Positions 7,145 to 16,539 of a stretch of DNA of 64,000 nt are shown in pieces. Source of the DNA: an uncultured Tateyamaria sp. (GTDB taxonomy: Bacteria; Pseudomonadota; Alphaproteobacteria; Rhodobacterales; Rhodobacteraceae). Under the pieces are notes generated by a model. The model worked only from the letters and a program-made list of their open reading frames with translations. It was not told the DNA's origin and did not search any database. Location: contig NZ_CANKXW010000001.1 of NCBI RefSeq assembly GCF_947487805.1, forward strand, positions 743,501 through 807,500. The letters are read 5' to 3'. How positions within the stretch are numbered: position 1 is the first letter of the stretch; each line of letters starts with the position of its first letter. The position numbers were made by a program, and so were the translations under genes.

Positions 7145-8605
7145 ATGCGATTTTTGAGGCAAAGCCTGATCGGTCTGGTGCTGGCGGCGCTGACCCTGGG
7201 GCTGATGGCCTATGCCGCGCAACTGGTGGGCGGCGCTGTTCAAGAGCGCTTGGCCCGCGAGTCCAAAGCGCCGCCCGCGCGCGAGCGTGTCTTTGCCGTC
7301 GGAGTCGTGCGCGCCGAACCCGGCACCGAAACGCCCGTGCTCGAGGCCTTTGGCGAAATCGACAGTCGCCGCCGGCTTGAGCTGCGCGCGGCTGCATCGG
7401 GGCGGATCATCGAGCTTGCGCCGGGGTTCGAGGATGGCGGCGCGGTGACAGCGGGCCAAGTTCTGCTCAGGATCGATCCGGCGGACGCGCAAGCCGCGTT
7501 TGAGCGGGCCGAGGCCGATCTGCTGGATGCAGAAGCAGAGGTGCGAGACGCCGAACGGGCCGTGGCCCTTGCCCGGGACGAGGAAACGGCGGCGCAGGAT
7601 CAGGCGAACCTGCAACAGCGCGCCTATGAGCGGCAGGTTGACCTCGCCCAGCGGGGCGTTGGCACCGCGGCAGCGGTGGAGGTTGCCGAACTGGCCGCGG
7701 CCTCTGCGCGGCAATCGGTTCTGTCCCGCCGTCAGGCTGTAACCAGTGCCGAGGCGCGCATTGACCAATCGATCACCCGGCTCGCCCGCGCCCGCATCGC
7801 CCTGAGCGAGGCACAGCGCACGCTGGATGACACCACGCTGACTGCGCCCTTCGACGGCACACTGAGTGAAACGGACGTGGTGGCCGGGCGTCTGGCCACG
7901 ACCAACGAAAAGCTTGCCGTCCTGATTGACCCAACATCGCTGGAGGTCGCGTTTCGCGTCTCCACCGCGCAATATGCGCGCCTTCTGGATGCGGATGGCG
8001 CCTTGTTGCCCGCGTCGGTGACCGCCACGCTCGATGTGTCCGGGGTCGATCTGCGGGCCACCGGCGTCATCAGCCGGGCCAGTGCCGCCGCCGGCGAACA
8101 ACAGACCGGACGCCTTGTCTTTGCCCGTCTCGAGACGGCGCGCGGGTTCATCCCCGGTGATTTCGTCACCGTGTCCGTGCAGGAGCCGCCGCTTGAAAAC
8201 GTGGTGCGGCTGCCCGCCTCGGCCATCGACGCCAATGACACGGTTCTGGTGCTGGGTGAGGACAATCGGCTGGAGGCCATTCAGGTCCGCCTTTTGCGAC
8301 GCCAGGGCGATGACATCCTCGTGCGCAGCCGCGATCTGGCGGGCCGTGACGTGGTCGAGGCCCGCTCGCCCCTGCTGGGCGCGGGCATTTCCGTCCGGCC
8401 CTTGCGTCCGCGCGCGCCGGGCGAAGCGCCGCCAGAGCCCGAAATGCTCGAGCTGTCCGAAGAACGCCGCGCCCGCCTCGTCGCCTTTGTCGAAGGCAAC
8501 CAGCGCATGCCCGCCGAGGCGAAGGCCCGCGTCCTTGCTCGGCTCAGCGAGGACCGCGTGCCCGCCCAGATGGTGGCCCGGATCGAAAGCCGGATGGGGG
8601 GCTAG
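7145..8605 (+). CDS. RND efflux periplasmic adaptor (membrane-fusion protein)
   Basis: The 486-residue protein starts with one transmembrane helix (about residues 7-27), then a lipoyl half-motif, a long helical hairpin rich in Ala, Glu and Gln (about residues 120-220), the second lipoyl half (LTAPFDGTLSETDVVAGRLA) and beta-barrel domains. Adaptors of this kind link an RND pump to an outer-membrane channel. A charged extension of about 60 residues (from PPEPEMLELSEERRARLV) follows the barrel and is not typical. The permease gene starts 3 nt after its stop. No TolC-type gene is adjacent. A -10-like TATACT lies at 7105-7110, without a convincing -35 box. Confidence 0.9.
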   Translation: MRFLRQSLIGLVLAALTLGLMAYAAQLVGGAVQERLARESKAPPARERVFAVGVVRAEPGTETPVLEAFGEIDSRRRLELRAAASGRIIELAPGFEDGGAVTAGQVLLRIDPADAQAAFERAEADLLDAEAEVRDAERAVALARDEETAAQDQANLQQRAYERQVDLAQRGVGTAAAVEVAELAAASARQSVLSRRQAVTSAEARIDQSITRLARARIALSEAQRTLDDTTLTAPFDGTLSETDVVAGRLATTNEKLAVLIDPTSLEVAFRVSTAQYARLLDADGALLPASVTATLDVSGVDLRATGVISRASAAAGEQQTGRLVFARLETARGFIPGDFVTVSVQEPPLENVVRLPASAIDANDTVLVLGEDNRLEAIQVRLLRRQGDDILVRSRDLAGRDVVEARSPLLGAGISVRPLRPRAPGEAPPEPEMLELSEERRARLVAFVEGNQRMPAEAKARVLARLSEDRVPAQMVARIESRMGG

Positions 8606-8608
8606 GCC

Positions 8609-11600
8609 ATGGCGCGCGATATCCCAAAGGCGGCGGGCGGCATCCTGTCCTACTTCGTGCGCCACCGCACTGTCGCCAACCTGCTGCTCCTCGTGATGCT
8701 GGTGGCGGGTGCTGCGGCCATTCCCAACATGCGGGCGCAATTCTTTCCCGATGTGATCGTCGACAACGTGACTGTCACCGCACGCTGGGACGGAGCAGGG
8801 GCCGAAGACGTCGACGCGGCCATCGTACAGGTGCTGGAACCTGTGCTGCTGGTGGTCGAAGGGGTCGCATCCTCCTCGGCCAACTCGCGCGAAGGGGTGG
8901 GGACCATCACGCTCGAATTCGAACCCGGATGGGACATGGGCCGCGCGGCAGATGACGTGCAAACCGCCGTGGATACGGTCACCACGCTGCCCGATGACGC
9001 GGACGAGCCGACCGTACGCCGCGGCGCATGGCGCGACCGGGTAACCGACGTGGTGATCACCGGCCCGGTCGATCCGCAGCAGCTGGGCCTTTTCGCTGAT
9101 GAACTTGTCGTGCGCCTCTTTGCCCAAGGGGTCACGCGCACCACGATCCGCGGCGTCGCGGCCCCTCAAACCATGGTTGAAGTGCCATCGCTGCAACTGA
9201 TTGCCCATGACGTGACCATGGCCGAGATCGCTGCCGCGATTGCCTCGGAGGTCGATACCGATCCCGCAGGCGACGTGACAGGGGCCAATGCCCGCGTGCG
9301 CACCGGCACCCAGAAACGCAGCCCCGATGAAATCGGCGGGATTGTCCTGCGCTCCAACCCCGACGGCTCGAAACTGCGTATCCGCGATGTGGCGACGATC
9401 GCCCGGCTCGGATCCAATCGGGACCGCAGCTATTTCGTGGGCGAAAACCCCGCCGTATCGATCCGCGTGGACCGGTCGAACCGCGGCGACGCCATTGCGG
9501 TGCAGGCCCAGGTCGAAGAGGTCGCCGCTGCACTCAAATCCACCCTGCCGCCAGCGGTCACTGTCGAACTGATCCGCACCCGGGCCGAGGCGATCTCCGG
9601 GCGGCTCGACCTGTTGGTGGACAATGCGCGCATCGGTCTGGCCCTCGTGGTGGCACTGCTGTTCCTGTTTCTGAACTGGCGCACGGCCTTCTGGGTGGCG
9701 GCGGGCATTCCCGTGGCGCTCATGGCCGCGATTGCGCTGATGTATGTTGGTGGTCTGACCATCAACATGATCTCGCTCTTTGGTCTGATCATCACGCTGG
9801 GGATCGTCGTGGACGATGCCATTGTCGTCGGCGAACATGCCGACCACCGATACCGGATCTATGGCGAACCACCGCTGGTCGCTGCCGAAAACGCCGCTCG
9901 CCGCATGGCGATGCCGGTCTTCGCCGCCACGCTGACGACCGTGATCGCTTTTTTCGGCCTGATCGCCGTTGGTGGGCGGTTTGGCGACCTGATCGCCGAC
10001 ATCCCCTTTACCGTCATCGTGGTGCTGATCGCATCGCTGATCGAATGCTTCCTGATCCTGCCGCACCACATGGGACACGCACTTAGCGCATCCGAAGGGC
10101 GCAGGTTCCGCCGTTCCAAACTGCTGATCGCCGTGCTCAGCCTCGCGGCCCTGGCCGCGGTCCTCTCGGGCGCGATCAGCTATGTCCTCTGGCCCGAGGC
10201 GCTGACCGATTGGCGCGCGGCAGCACCCTACCTGATCGCGGGGCCTGCCGTGCTGGCGGCGCTGTTCCTGATCACGCCACGCGCCCGCAAGGGCACGTGG
10301 GTCGCGACCATGGGCAAAGAAGGGCTCGATACCCCGTCGCTGATCGTGAACGCAGGCTTTGAATGGGCGCGCGAACGGCTTTTCCGGCCGTTCATGGCCG
10401 GGGTGATTGCGGCACGCTACGCGGTGCTCGCCGGGGTGTGCGTGGTGCTGGCAAGCCAGGTGTCGCTGTTCATCACCGGCGACGTGCAATGGCGGTTCTT
10501 CAACGCGCCCGAACGCGGATCGGTGACTGGCAATTTCGCAATGGTCGAGGGCGCCACGCGCGATGACACCCTGGCCATGATGCGCGAGATGCAGCGCGCG
10601 ACCGAGGCGCTGGGCAAGGAATACGAGGCCGAACACGGCCGCAATCCCATCGACTATGTGATTGCCGAAATTGGCGGGAACGCGGGCCGGGGGCTGGCGG
10701 GCACGGACAGCAAGGACAATGATCTGCTGGGCGGTATCTCCATCGAACTGATCGACGCCGATCTGCGCCCCTATTCGTCCTTTGCCTTTGTGGCAGCACT
10801 TCAGGACGCCGTCGTGCACCACCCGCTGGTCGAAACGGTCAGCTTCCGCGGCTGGCGGTCGGGACCGGGGGGCGATGCGCTGGATGTCGAGTTCTACGGC
10901 AACGACACCGACACGCTCAAGGCCGCGTCCGAAGACCTCAAGCGCGCGCTGCTGCAATATCCCGAGGTGAGCGCGGTGGAGGACAATCTGGCCTACGACA
11001 AGGAAGAGTTGATCCTCGATCTGACCCCGCAGGGACAGGCGCTGGGCTTCACCATCGATACGCTGGGCCGTGCCCTGCGCGACCGCCTCAACGGGATCGA
11101 GGCGGCGACCTATCCCGACGGGCCGCGCAGCGCCGAGATCCGGGTGGAACTGCCCAAGGGCGAGTTGACTGCGGATTTCCTCGACCGGACACAGATGCGC
11201 ACGCCGCAGGGCGACTATGTCCCGCTGGCCGATATCGTCAGCGTCGACCGGCGCACCGGGTTTTCCACCGTCCGGCGCGAAAACGGGATCCGCCTGATCT
11301 CGGTCACCGGTGACATTTCCGAAGACGATGCCGTCCGCGCAACCGAGATCAACGAGGCCCTGGCCCAAGACATCCTGCCCACCATCGCCGCCGAGCGTCA
11401 GGTCGAATATCGCCAGGCGGGCCTCAGCGAACAGGAAAACGCATTTCTCAGCGACGCGTTGACCGGGCTGATCCTGTGTCTCACGGGGATTTACCTTGTC
11501 CTTTCGTGGGTGTTTTCCAGCTGGACCCGGCCAATGGTCGTGATGGCGATCATCCCCTTTGGCCTTGTGGGTACGATCTATGGCCACGCGCTGTGGGATG

Positions 11601-12226
11601 TTCCGCTCAGCATGTTCACGGTCGTGGGGCTCTTGGGGATGACGGGGATCATCATCAACGATTCCATCGTGCTGGTGACCACAATCGATGGCTATGCCAA
11701 GGATCGCGGGCTGTTCCCGTCGATCATCGACGGGGCGGCGGACCGGTTGCGGCCCGTGATCCTGACCACCCTGACAACCGTGCTGGGCATGGCGCCGCTC
11801 CTCTATGAAACCTCGCAGCAGGCCCAGTTCCTCAAGCCCACGATCATCACGCTGGTCTACGGGCTGGGCTTTGGCATGATCCTCGTGTTGCTGGTGGTGC
11901 CTGCTCTGGTCGCGGTCCAGCACGATGTGGGCCGACAGGTGCGTGCGATGCGTCGCGGCGTGATGTCGCCAGCGGCCACGGTGCGCTGGGGCTTTGCCCT
12001 GCTGTGGGTTGTCGTGCTGGCATGGTTTGCCGCGACGTTGGGACACGCGATGCTGCGTGGTGCGATACTGCCGCAGATCGTGGATCGGGTGCCGCAGGTC
12101 GCGGACTTGGCTGCAATGCCTGCCGCACTTGCCCTGTTCTCGGGCGGCGTGCTGGCGGTGGGTCTGATGGCTTACGTGCTGGCCGCGGTGCTATTCCAGA
12201 TCACGCGCTGGCGCGCGGCGACCTAG
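8609..12226 (+). CDS. RND-family efflux permease, enlarged
   Basis: This AcrB-like inner-membrane proton/drug antiporter has an N-terminal helix (about 23-41), a large periplasmic domain, and helix 4 with the proton-relay Asp pair D402-D403 (GIVVDDAIVVGEHAD). At 1205 residues it exceeds the usual 1030-1050. One insertion (about residues 503-561) adds two predicted helices after the sixth helix, and about 90 C-terminal residues (from about 1113) add two more. It is coupled to the adaptor gene. The stop codon shares CTAG with the convergent DsbD-like gene. The substrate is not predictable. Confidence 0.92.
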   Translation: MARDIPKAAGGILSYFVRHRTVANLLLLVMLVAGAAAIPNMRAQFFPDVIVDNVTVTARWDGAGAEDVDAAIVQVLEPVLLVVEGVASSSANSREGVGTITLEFEPGWDMGRAADDVQTAVDTVTTLPDDADEPTVRRGAWRDRVTDVVITGPVDPQQLGLFADELVVRLFAQGVTRTTIRGVAAPQTMVEVPSLQLIAHDVTMAEIAAAIASEVDTDPAGDVTGANARVRTGTQKRSPDEIGGIVLRSNPDGSKLRIRDVATIARLGSNRDRSYFVGENPAVSIRVDRSNRGDAIAVQAQVEEVAAALKSTLPPAVTVELIRTRAEAISGRLDLLVDNARIGLALVVALLFLFLNWRTAFWVAAGIPVALMAAIALMYVGGLTINMISLFGLIITLGIVVDDAIVVGEHADHRYRIYGEPPLVAAENAARRMAMPVFAATLTTVIAFFGLIAVGGRFGDLIADIPFTVIVVLIASLIECFLILPHHMGHALSASEGRRFRRSKLLIAVLSLAALAAVLSGAISYVLWPEALTDWRAAAPYLIAGPAVLAALFLITPRARKGTWVATMGKEGLDTPSLIVNAGFEWARERLFRPFMAGVIAARYAVLAGVCVVLASQVSLFITGDVQWRFFNAPERGSVTGNFAMVEGATRDDTLAMMREMQRATEALGKEYEAEHGRNPIDYVIAEIGGNAGRGLAGTDSKDNDLLGGISIELIDADLRPYSSFAFVAALQDAVVHHPLVETVSFRGWRSGPGGDALDVEFYGNDTDTLKAASEDLKRALLQYPEVSAVEDNLAYDKEELILDLTPQGQALGFTIDTLGRALRDRLNGIEAATYPDGPRSAEIRVELPKGELTADFLDRTQMRTPQGDYVPLADIVSVDRRTGFSTVRRENGIRLISVTGDISEDDAVRATEINEALAQDILPTIAAERQVEYRQAGLSEQENAFLSDALTGLILCLTGIYLVLSWVFSSWTRPMVVMAIIPFGLVGTIYGHALWDVPLSMFTVVGLLGMTGIIINDSIVLVTTIDGYAKDRGLFPSIIDGAADRLRPVILTTLTTVLGMAPLLYETSQQAQFLKPTIITLVYGLGFGMILVLLVVPALVAVQHDVGRQVRAMRRGVMSPAATVRWGFALLWVVVLAWFAATLGHAMLRGAILPQIVDRVPQVADLAAMPAALALFSGGVLAVGLMAYVLAAVLFQITRWRAAT

Positions 12227-13035
12227 CCCGCGCTGCACCCTTGAACATCGACGGCATAGTCGCCGCCCAGAATGGTGATCCGCACATTTGACCGGTCCAC
12301 GCCAAAGGCGCTCCCGCTCTGGTGCACCATCTCGCTCACGGCGGTGAGTGTATCGCCGCTGCGCTGGGTGACCGCTTCGCTGACCCAGACGCCGGGCACG
12401 CCGGGTTCGATCACCGCCACCTCGCGCCCGCCCGTAGAGGGCAGCGTCACCCGCGCCTCGATCCGCATCCCGTTCTCTGTGGGCCGCAGCGCGCAGGTGG
12501 CTGCGCGCACACCTGCCTCATCGGCGGAATAGGGTGTGTCGGCCAGCGCCGCGACGATCGCCGGTGTCGGGCTGCTGTCGGGGGCATCCAGCACCGTGTC
12601 GATCTGGATTTCATGCGGCAGGCACACATCCGCACAGACCCCCAGCGACATCGTCGCGCGCAGGCGCACCGGCTTGCCGGGTTTGGCCGGGGTTACATGC
12701 ATCGGGATCACCAACTCTCCGGTATATCCAATCGACCGCAGACCATATTGCACATAGACGTCCGGCGTGGGCCAGCTGAGCGCGACATTGCCCAGATTGC
12801 GTGCCCTGCGCCAGTCAAAGCTTGGGGGAATGCCCGCATCGCCCGGCGCGCGCCAATAGGTTTTCCACCCCGGCGCAAGCGTCAGGTGCAAGGCCGCCAC
12901 CCGGCGTCCGTCAGGCAGGTCCCACCCTTGCAGAACCTGCGCCTGCACAACGTCGTCAAAGCCAGATTGGGCACTGGCCGATGCCGCAGCGGCACAGATT
13001 GCACCGGCAGCCAAAAGGGAAAATCGCACTGTCAT
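12223..13035 (-). CDS. Periplasmic DsbD N-terminal-domain protein
   Basis: The 270-residue protein has a Sec signal peptide (about residues 1-22, cleaved after ASAQ) and then a domain like the N-terminal reductase domain of DsbD, with the Cys pair C134 and C138 in LGVCADVCLPHE. In DsbD this domain passes electrons to periplasmic thiols. Here the membrane and thioredoxin parts are absent, so it must work with a separate electron donor such as CcdA, not seen in the window. It is convergent with the RND permease and divergent from yqgE. Confidence 0.85.
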   Translation of the reverse strand: MTVRFSLLAAGAICAAAASASAQSGFDDVVQAQVLQGWDLPDGRRVAALHLTLAPGWKTYWRAPGDAGIPPSFDWRRARNLGNVALSWPTPDVYVQYGLRSIGYTGELVIPMHVTPAKPGKPVRLRATMSLGVCADVCLPHEIQIDTVLDAPDSSPTPAIVAALADTPYSADEAGVRAATCALRPTENGMRIEARVTLPSTGGREVAVIEPGVPGVWVSEAVTQRSGDTLTAVSEMVHQSGSAFGVDRSNVRITILGGDYAVDVQGCSAG

Positions 13036-13178
13036 GCGCCCTAGATGGCGAAAAGGTGGGTAAATTCCAAGTCACGTTCCGGTGCGCGGCCCCCTGCCTG
13101 CGGCGCGCTGGCCCCTTGCGTCCCATGCTGCAAGCGCGGCATGCTGCCGGCGAACGGCGCTTCCGAACAGGATGGTAA

Positions 13179-13751
13179 ATGGCTGAACCCCTCTCGCTGG
13201 ATCTGACGGGCACCCTGCTGGTGGCGATGCCGGGCATGGGGGATCCGCGCTTTGACCGGTCCGTGGTGTTCCTGTGTGCCCATTCCGCCGAAGGAGCGAT
13301 GGGCCTGATCGTCAACAAACCGGCTCAGGACATGGGCTGTGGCGACCTCTTCGACCAGCTCGAGATCAAAGCCGCCCCGCATTACCGCGAACGCCCGGTC
13401 TATTTTGGCGGCCCGGTGGAAACCGCGCGCGGCTTCGTGCTGCACAGCACGGACTATACCTCGCGCCTGCAAACGCTGGCCGTGTGCGACGGGTTCGGGA
13501 TGACGGCCACGCTCGACGTGCTCGAAGACCTCGCGGCGGGCGAGGGTCCGGACCGGTCCATCGTCATGTTGGGCTATGCCGGGTGGGGCCCCGGCCAGCT
13601 CGAAGGGGAAATCGCGCAAAACGGCTGGCTGACCGTGGCGTCGGACCCGAAACTGGTCTTTGGTACCGCGGACGAGGACAAATGGATGGCCGCGGTGCAG
13701 TCTCTGGGCATTGACCCGCTTGGGCTGTCGGGGGCCGCCGGGCGGGCCTGA
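13179..13751 (+). CDS. yqgE: YqgE/AlgH family protein (UPF0301)
   Basis: The 190-residue cytoplasmic protein has the family landmarks [38 protein letters not shown] and [14 protein letters not shown]. The family fold is known, but its biochemical role is not settled; in Pseudomonas, AlgH affects alginate and virulence gene expression. It stands alone between a divergent DsbD-like gene and the convergent Sua5 gene (8 nt apart). Confidence 0.93.
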   Translation: MAEPLSLDLTGTLLVAMPGMGDPRFDRSVVFLCAHSAEGAMGLIVNKPAQDMGCGDLFDQLEIKAAPHYRERPVYFGGPVETARGFVLHSTDYTSRLQTLAVCDGFGMTATLDVLEDLAAGEGPDRSIVMLGYAGWGPGQLEGEIAQNGWLTVASDPKLVFGTADEDKWMAAVQSLGIDPLGLSGAAGRA

Positions 13752-13759
13752 GGTGCGGG

Positions 13760-14695
13760 TCAGTCGCGCGGGGCTGCGGCGCGGCGCAGCCGGTCATTGA
13801 TCGCGCGCCCCAACCCGCAGTTCGGAATGGGTGCCACGGCAATCGGTTGGCCCTTGGCGTCCAGCCGGTGCAGGTGGTCAAACAGATGCGCCGCCGCCTC
13901 GACCAGATCACCGGTTACCGACAGGTTCAGATCCGACTGCATCGGCCCAAACCCCAGCATCTGCTCGCCCGGATGGGCATGGTTCGCATTCAGGCGCAGG
14001 GCCGCGCGCGGCGCGTAATGTGACGCCAGCTGGCCGGGGGCAGTGATGTCCGAGCCCGCTGTGGCCAGCGGGCCGGTCACGGCCTCGATCTCTTCGGTGG
14101 CCAACCCGCCGGGGCGCAGCAAGGCCATTGGCACACCGCCCAGAATAGTCGATTCAAGGCCCACCGAACAGGGCCCACCATCCAGCACCGCCGCTATCCG
14201 CCCATCAAGCCCCGCCAGCACGTGATCCGCAGTCGTGGGGCTGATCCGCCCTGACGGGTTGGCCGAAGGTGCCGCAACCGGCCCGCCAAAGGCGCGCAGC
14301 AGATCCTGCGCCAACGCATTCGCGGGCACCCGCAGCGCCACGGTGTCCAGCCCTGCGGTTACAAGCGTCGACAGCCCGTGATCCGGCGCCAGAGGCACGA
14401 CAAGGGTCAGCGGACCGGGCCAGAACGCCGCCGCCAGCGCTGCCATCTGATCCGAAAAGATGCCGTAGCGCGCGGCCATCTCCCTGTCGGCGACATGTAC
14501 GATGAGCGGGTTGAAACTTGGTCTGCCCTTGGCTTCATAGATCCCGGCCACGGCCGTGCCGTCACACGCGTCCCCGCCCAGCCCGTAAACCGTCTCGGTC
14601 GGGAAGGCGACCAAACGGCCCTCCCGCAGGGCGCGGGCCGCATCCGCGACGCCGCCCGCATCCGCAGGCAGCCGTTTGGTCGAGATTTTGGGCAT
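13760..14695 (-). CDS. tsaC: Threonylcarbamoyl-AMP synthase, Sua5 type
   Basis: This enzyme makes threonylcarbamoyl-AMP from threonine, bicarbonate and ATP for the t6A37 modification of ANN-decoding tRNAs. The YrdC domain is clear (LVAFPTETVYGLGGDA, KGRPSFNPLIVHV, PSANPSGRISPT), and a C-terminal Sua5 domain follows the PGQLASHYAPRA linker. I chose the ATG at 14695 (MPKISTKRL, 311 residues); a further in-frame ATG at 14779 would add 28 residues without family match. It is divergent from the acyl-CoA dehydrogenase. Confidence 0.92.
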   Translation of the reverse strand: MPKISTKRLPADAGGVADAARALREGRLVAFPTETVYGLGGDACDGTAVAGIYEAKGRPSFNPLIVHVADREMAARYGIFSDQMAALAAAFWPGPLTLVVPLAPDHGLSTLVTAGLDTVALRVPANALAQDLLRAFGGPVAAPSANPSGRISPTTADHVLAGLDGRIAAVLDGGPCSVGLESTILGGVPMALLRPGGLATEEIEAVTGPLATAGSDITAPGQLASHYAPRAALRLNANHAHPGEQMLGFGPMQSDLNLSVTGDLVEAAAHLFDHLHRLDAKGQPIAVAPIPNCGLGRAINDRLRRAAAPRD

Positions 14696-14826
14696 ATCGG
14701 TCCTGTCTGATCCCGTGACGCGGCGTTCAAGTTGCGGTAGGCTCCGCGCAAACGCATTTATGATTTCAAAGACGGTCATTTACGCGCAGCTTTTGCGCTT
14801 GCCAAGACATTCTCGGAGCCTGAACC

Positions 14827-16536
14827 ATGCCATACCGTGCCCCCGTTGACGACTATACATTCCTGTTCGATCACGTCGTGGGTCTGTCCCAGGTGGTCGA
14901 AACGGACCGCTTTGCCGAAGCGACCGGTGACGTGACCACGGCGATCCTGACCGAGGCGGGCAAGCTGTGCGAGGACATCATGGCCCCGCTGCAACGGCCC
15001 GGTGATCTGCACCCGGCGCGGCTGGAAAACGGGGTGGTGCGCACGTCGCCCGGCTATGCCGAGGGCTACAAGGCAATCGCCGAAGGCGGCTGGGTCGGCA
15101 TTGCGGCGGATCCGGAATATGGCGGCATGGGGCTGCCGATGACGGTGACCACGGCGGTGAACGAGATGATGTCGGCGGCCTGCCTGTCGCTGCAACTCGC
15201 CCCGCTGATGACCCAGGGCCAGATCGAGGCGCTGGAACACCACGCCAGCGACGACATCAAGACGCTGTACCTGCCCAAGCTGATCTCGGGTGAATGGGCG
15301 GGTACGATGAACCTGACCGAACCGCAGGCCGGATCGGACGTGGGCGCGCTGACCTCCAAGGCCGAAGACAACGGCGATGGCACCTACAGTGTCACCGGGC
15401 AAAAGATCTATATTTCCTGGGGCGACAACGACTTTACCGAAAATGTCTGCCACCTCGTGCTGGCGCGCCTGCCGGGTGCCCCCGCGGGGACCAAGGGTAT
15501 TTCCCTGTTCCTCGTGCCGCGCAATATCCCGGACGAGGCCGGCAATCCCGGTGTGGCCAACAGCCTCAAGGTGGTCAGCCTCGAACACAAGATGGGCCTG
15601 CACGGCTCGCCCACTTGTGTGATGCAATATGACGGGGCCACCGGCTGGATGGTCGGGCCCGAGGGTGGCGGCATGGCGGCCATGTTCACCATGATGAACA
15701 ACGCCCGTCTCGGTGTGGGCGGGCAGGGTGTCGGGGCCGCCGAAGGGGCCTATCAGCACGCGTTGGGCTATGCGCTGGACCGCAAACAGGGCAAGACCAA
15801 GGGCGAGACAGGCACCATTGTCGACCACGCCGACGTGCGGCGCATGCTGATGGCGATGAAGGCCGATATTTTTGCCGCCCGCGCCATTGCGCTGTCCTGT
15901 GCCGTGGCCATCGACATGACCACCGCCACCGGTGATGCCGAATGGAAGGCACGCGCGGCCTTCCTGACACCTATCGCCAAGGCCTTTGGCACAGAGGTTG
16001 GCATGGATGTCGCCCATCAGGGCGTGCAGATCCACGGCGGCATGGGCTTTGTCGAGGAGACGGGTGCTGCGCAATTCAGCCGCGATGTCCGTGTCACCGC
16101 GATCTATGAAGGCACCAACGGCATTCAGGCCATGGACCTTGTGGCGCGCAAGATGATGGACGGCGGAGAGGCGGCTAACCGTCTGCTGGACGAAATCGAA
16201 GAGCACGCCGAAGGCGCCAAGGCACAATTCCCGGACCTAGCCGATGCGGTCTGGCAGGCGTCGGAATCACTGCGCGAGGCGACCGACTGGCTGAACGCGC
16301 AAGGTGACCTGCAGGACCGTTTTGCCGGTGCCGTGCCGTACCTCAAGGCCTTCGCGCGTGTGCTGGGTGGCCACGTCCACCTCAAGGCGGCGGTGGCCGA
16401 TGCGGGTGGCGCGCGCGAGAAACTGGCGCGGTTCTATATCCAGCGGCTGTTGCCGGAACATGTGGGGCTTCTGGCCCATGCACAGGCCGGTGCTGGGGAT
16501 CTCTATGCGCTGTCTGTCGACGAACTGGCGGCCTGA
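14827..16536 (+). CDS. Acyl-CoA dehydrogenase, DmdC-like
   Basis: This FAD-dependent dehydrogenase has 569 residues, longer than short-chain acyl-CoA dehydrogenases (about 380) and close to DmdC, the 3-methylmercaptopropionyl-CoA dehydrogenase of DMSP demethylation. Visible motifs are LTEPQAGSDVGAL (FAD/substrate loop), GVQIHGGMGFVEE and YEGTNGIQAMDLV, whose E428 is the probable catalytic base. A C-terminal helical domain follows. Roseobacters carry several DmdC paralogs, so the substrate could be another acyl-CoA. The next gene starts 4 nt later. Confidence 0.85.
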   Translation: MPYRAPVDDYTFLFDHVVGLSQVVETDRFAEATGDVTTAILTEAGKLCEDIMAPLQRPGDLHPARLENGVVRTSPGYAEGYKAIAEGGWVGIAADPEYGGMGLPMTVTTAVNEMMSAACLSLQLAPLMTQGQIEALEHHASDDIKTLYLPKLISGEWAGTMNLTEPQAGSDVGALTSKAEDNGDGTYSVTGQKIYISWGDNDFTENVCHLVLARLPGAPAGTKGISLFLVPRNIPDEAGNPGVANSLKVVSLEHKMGLHGSPTCVMQYDGATGWMVGPEGGGMAAMFTMMNNARLGVGGQGVGAAEGAYQHALGYALDRKQGKTKGETGTIVDHADVRRMLMAMKADIFAARAIALSCAVAIDMTTATGDAEWKARAAFLTPIAKAFGTEVGMDVAHQGVQIHGGMGFVEETGAAQFSRDVRVTAIYEGTNGIQAMDLVARKMMDGGEAANRLLDEIEEHAEGAKAQFPDLADAVWQASESLREATDWLNAQGDLQDRFAGAVPYLKAFARVLGGHVHLKAAVADAGGAREKLARFYIQRLLPEHVGLLAHAQAGAGDLYALSVDELAA

Positions 16537-16539
16537 GGC

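Noticed and set aside
6830-12046. A minus-strand open frame of 1738 codons opposite the RND genes
   Set aside because: It mirrors the adaptor and permease genes base for base, has His/Gln/Arg-rich low-complexity translation, no ribosome site and no domain. High GC with codon-position bias produces such shadows.
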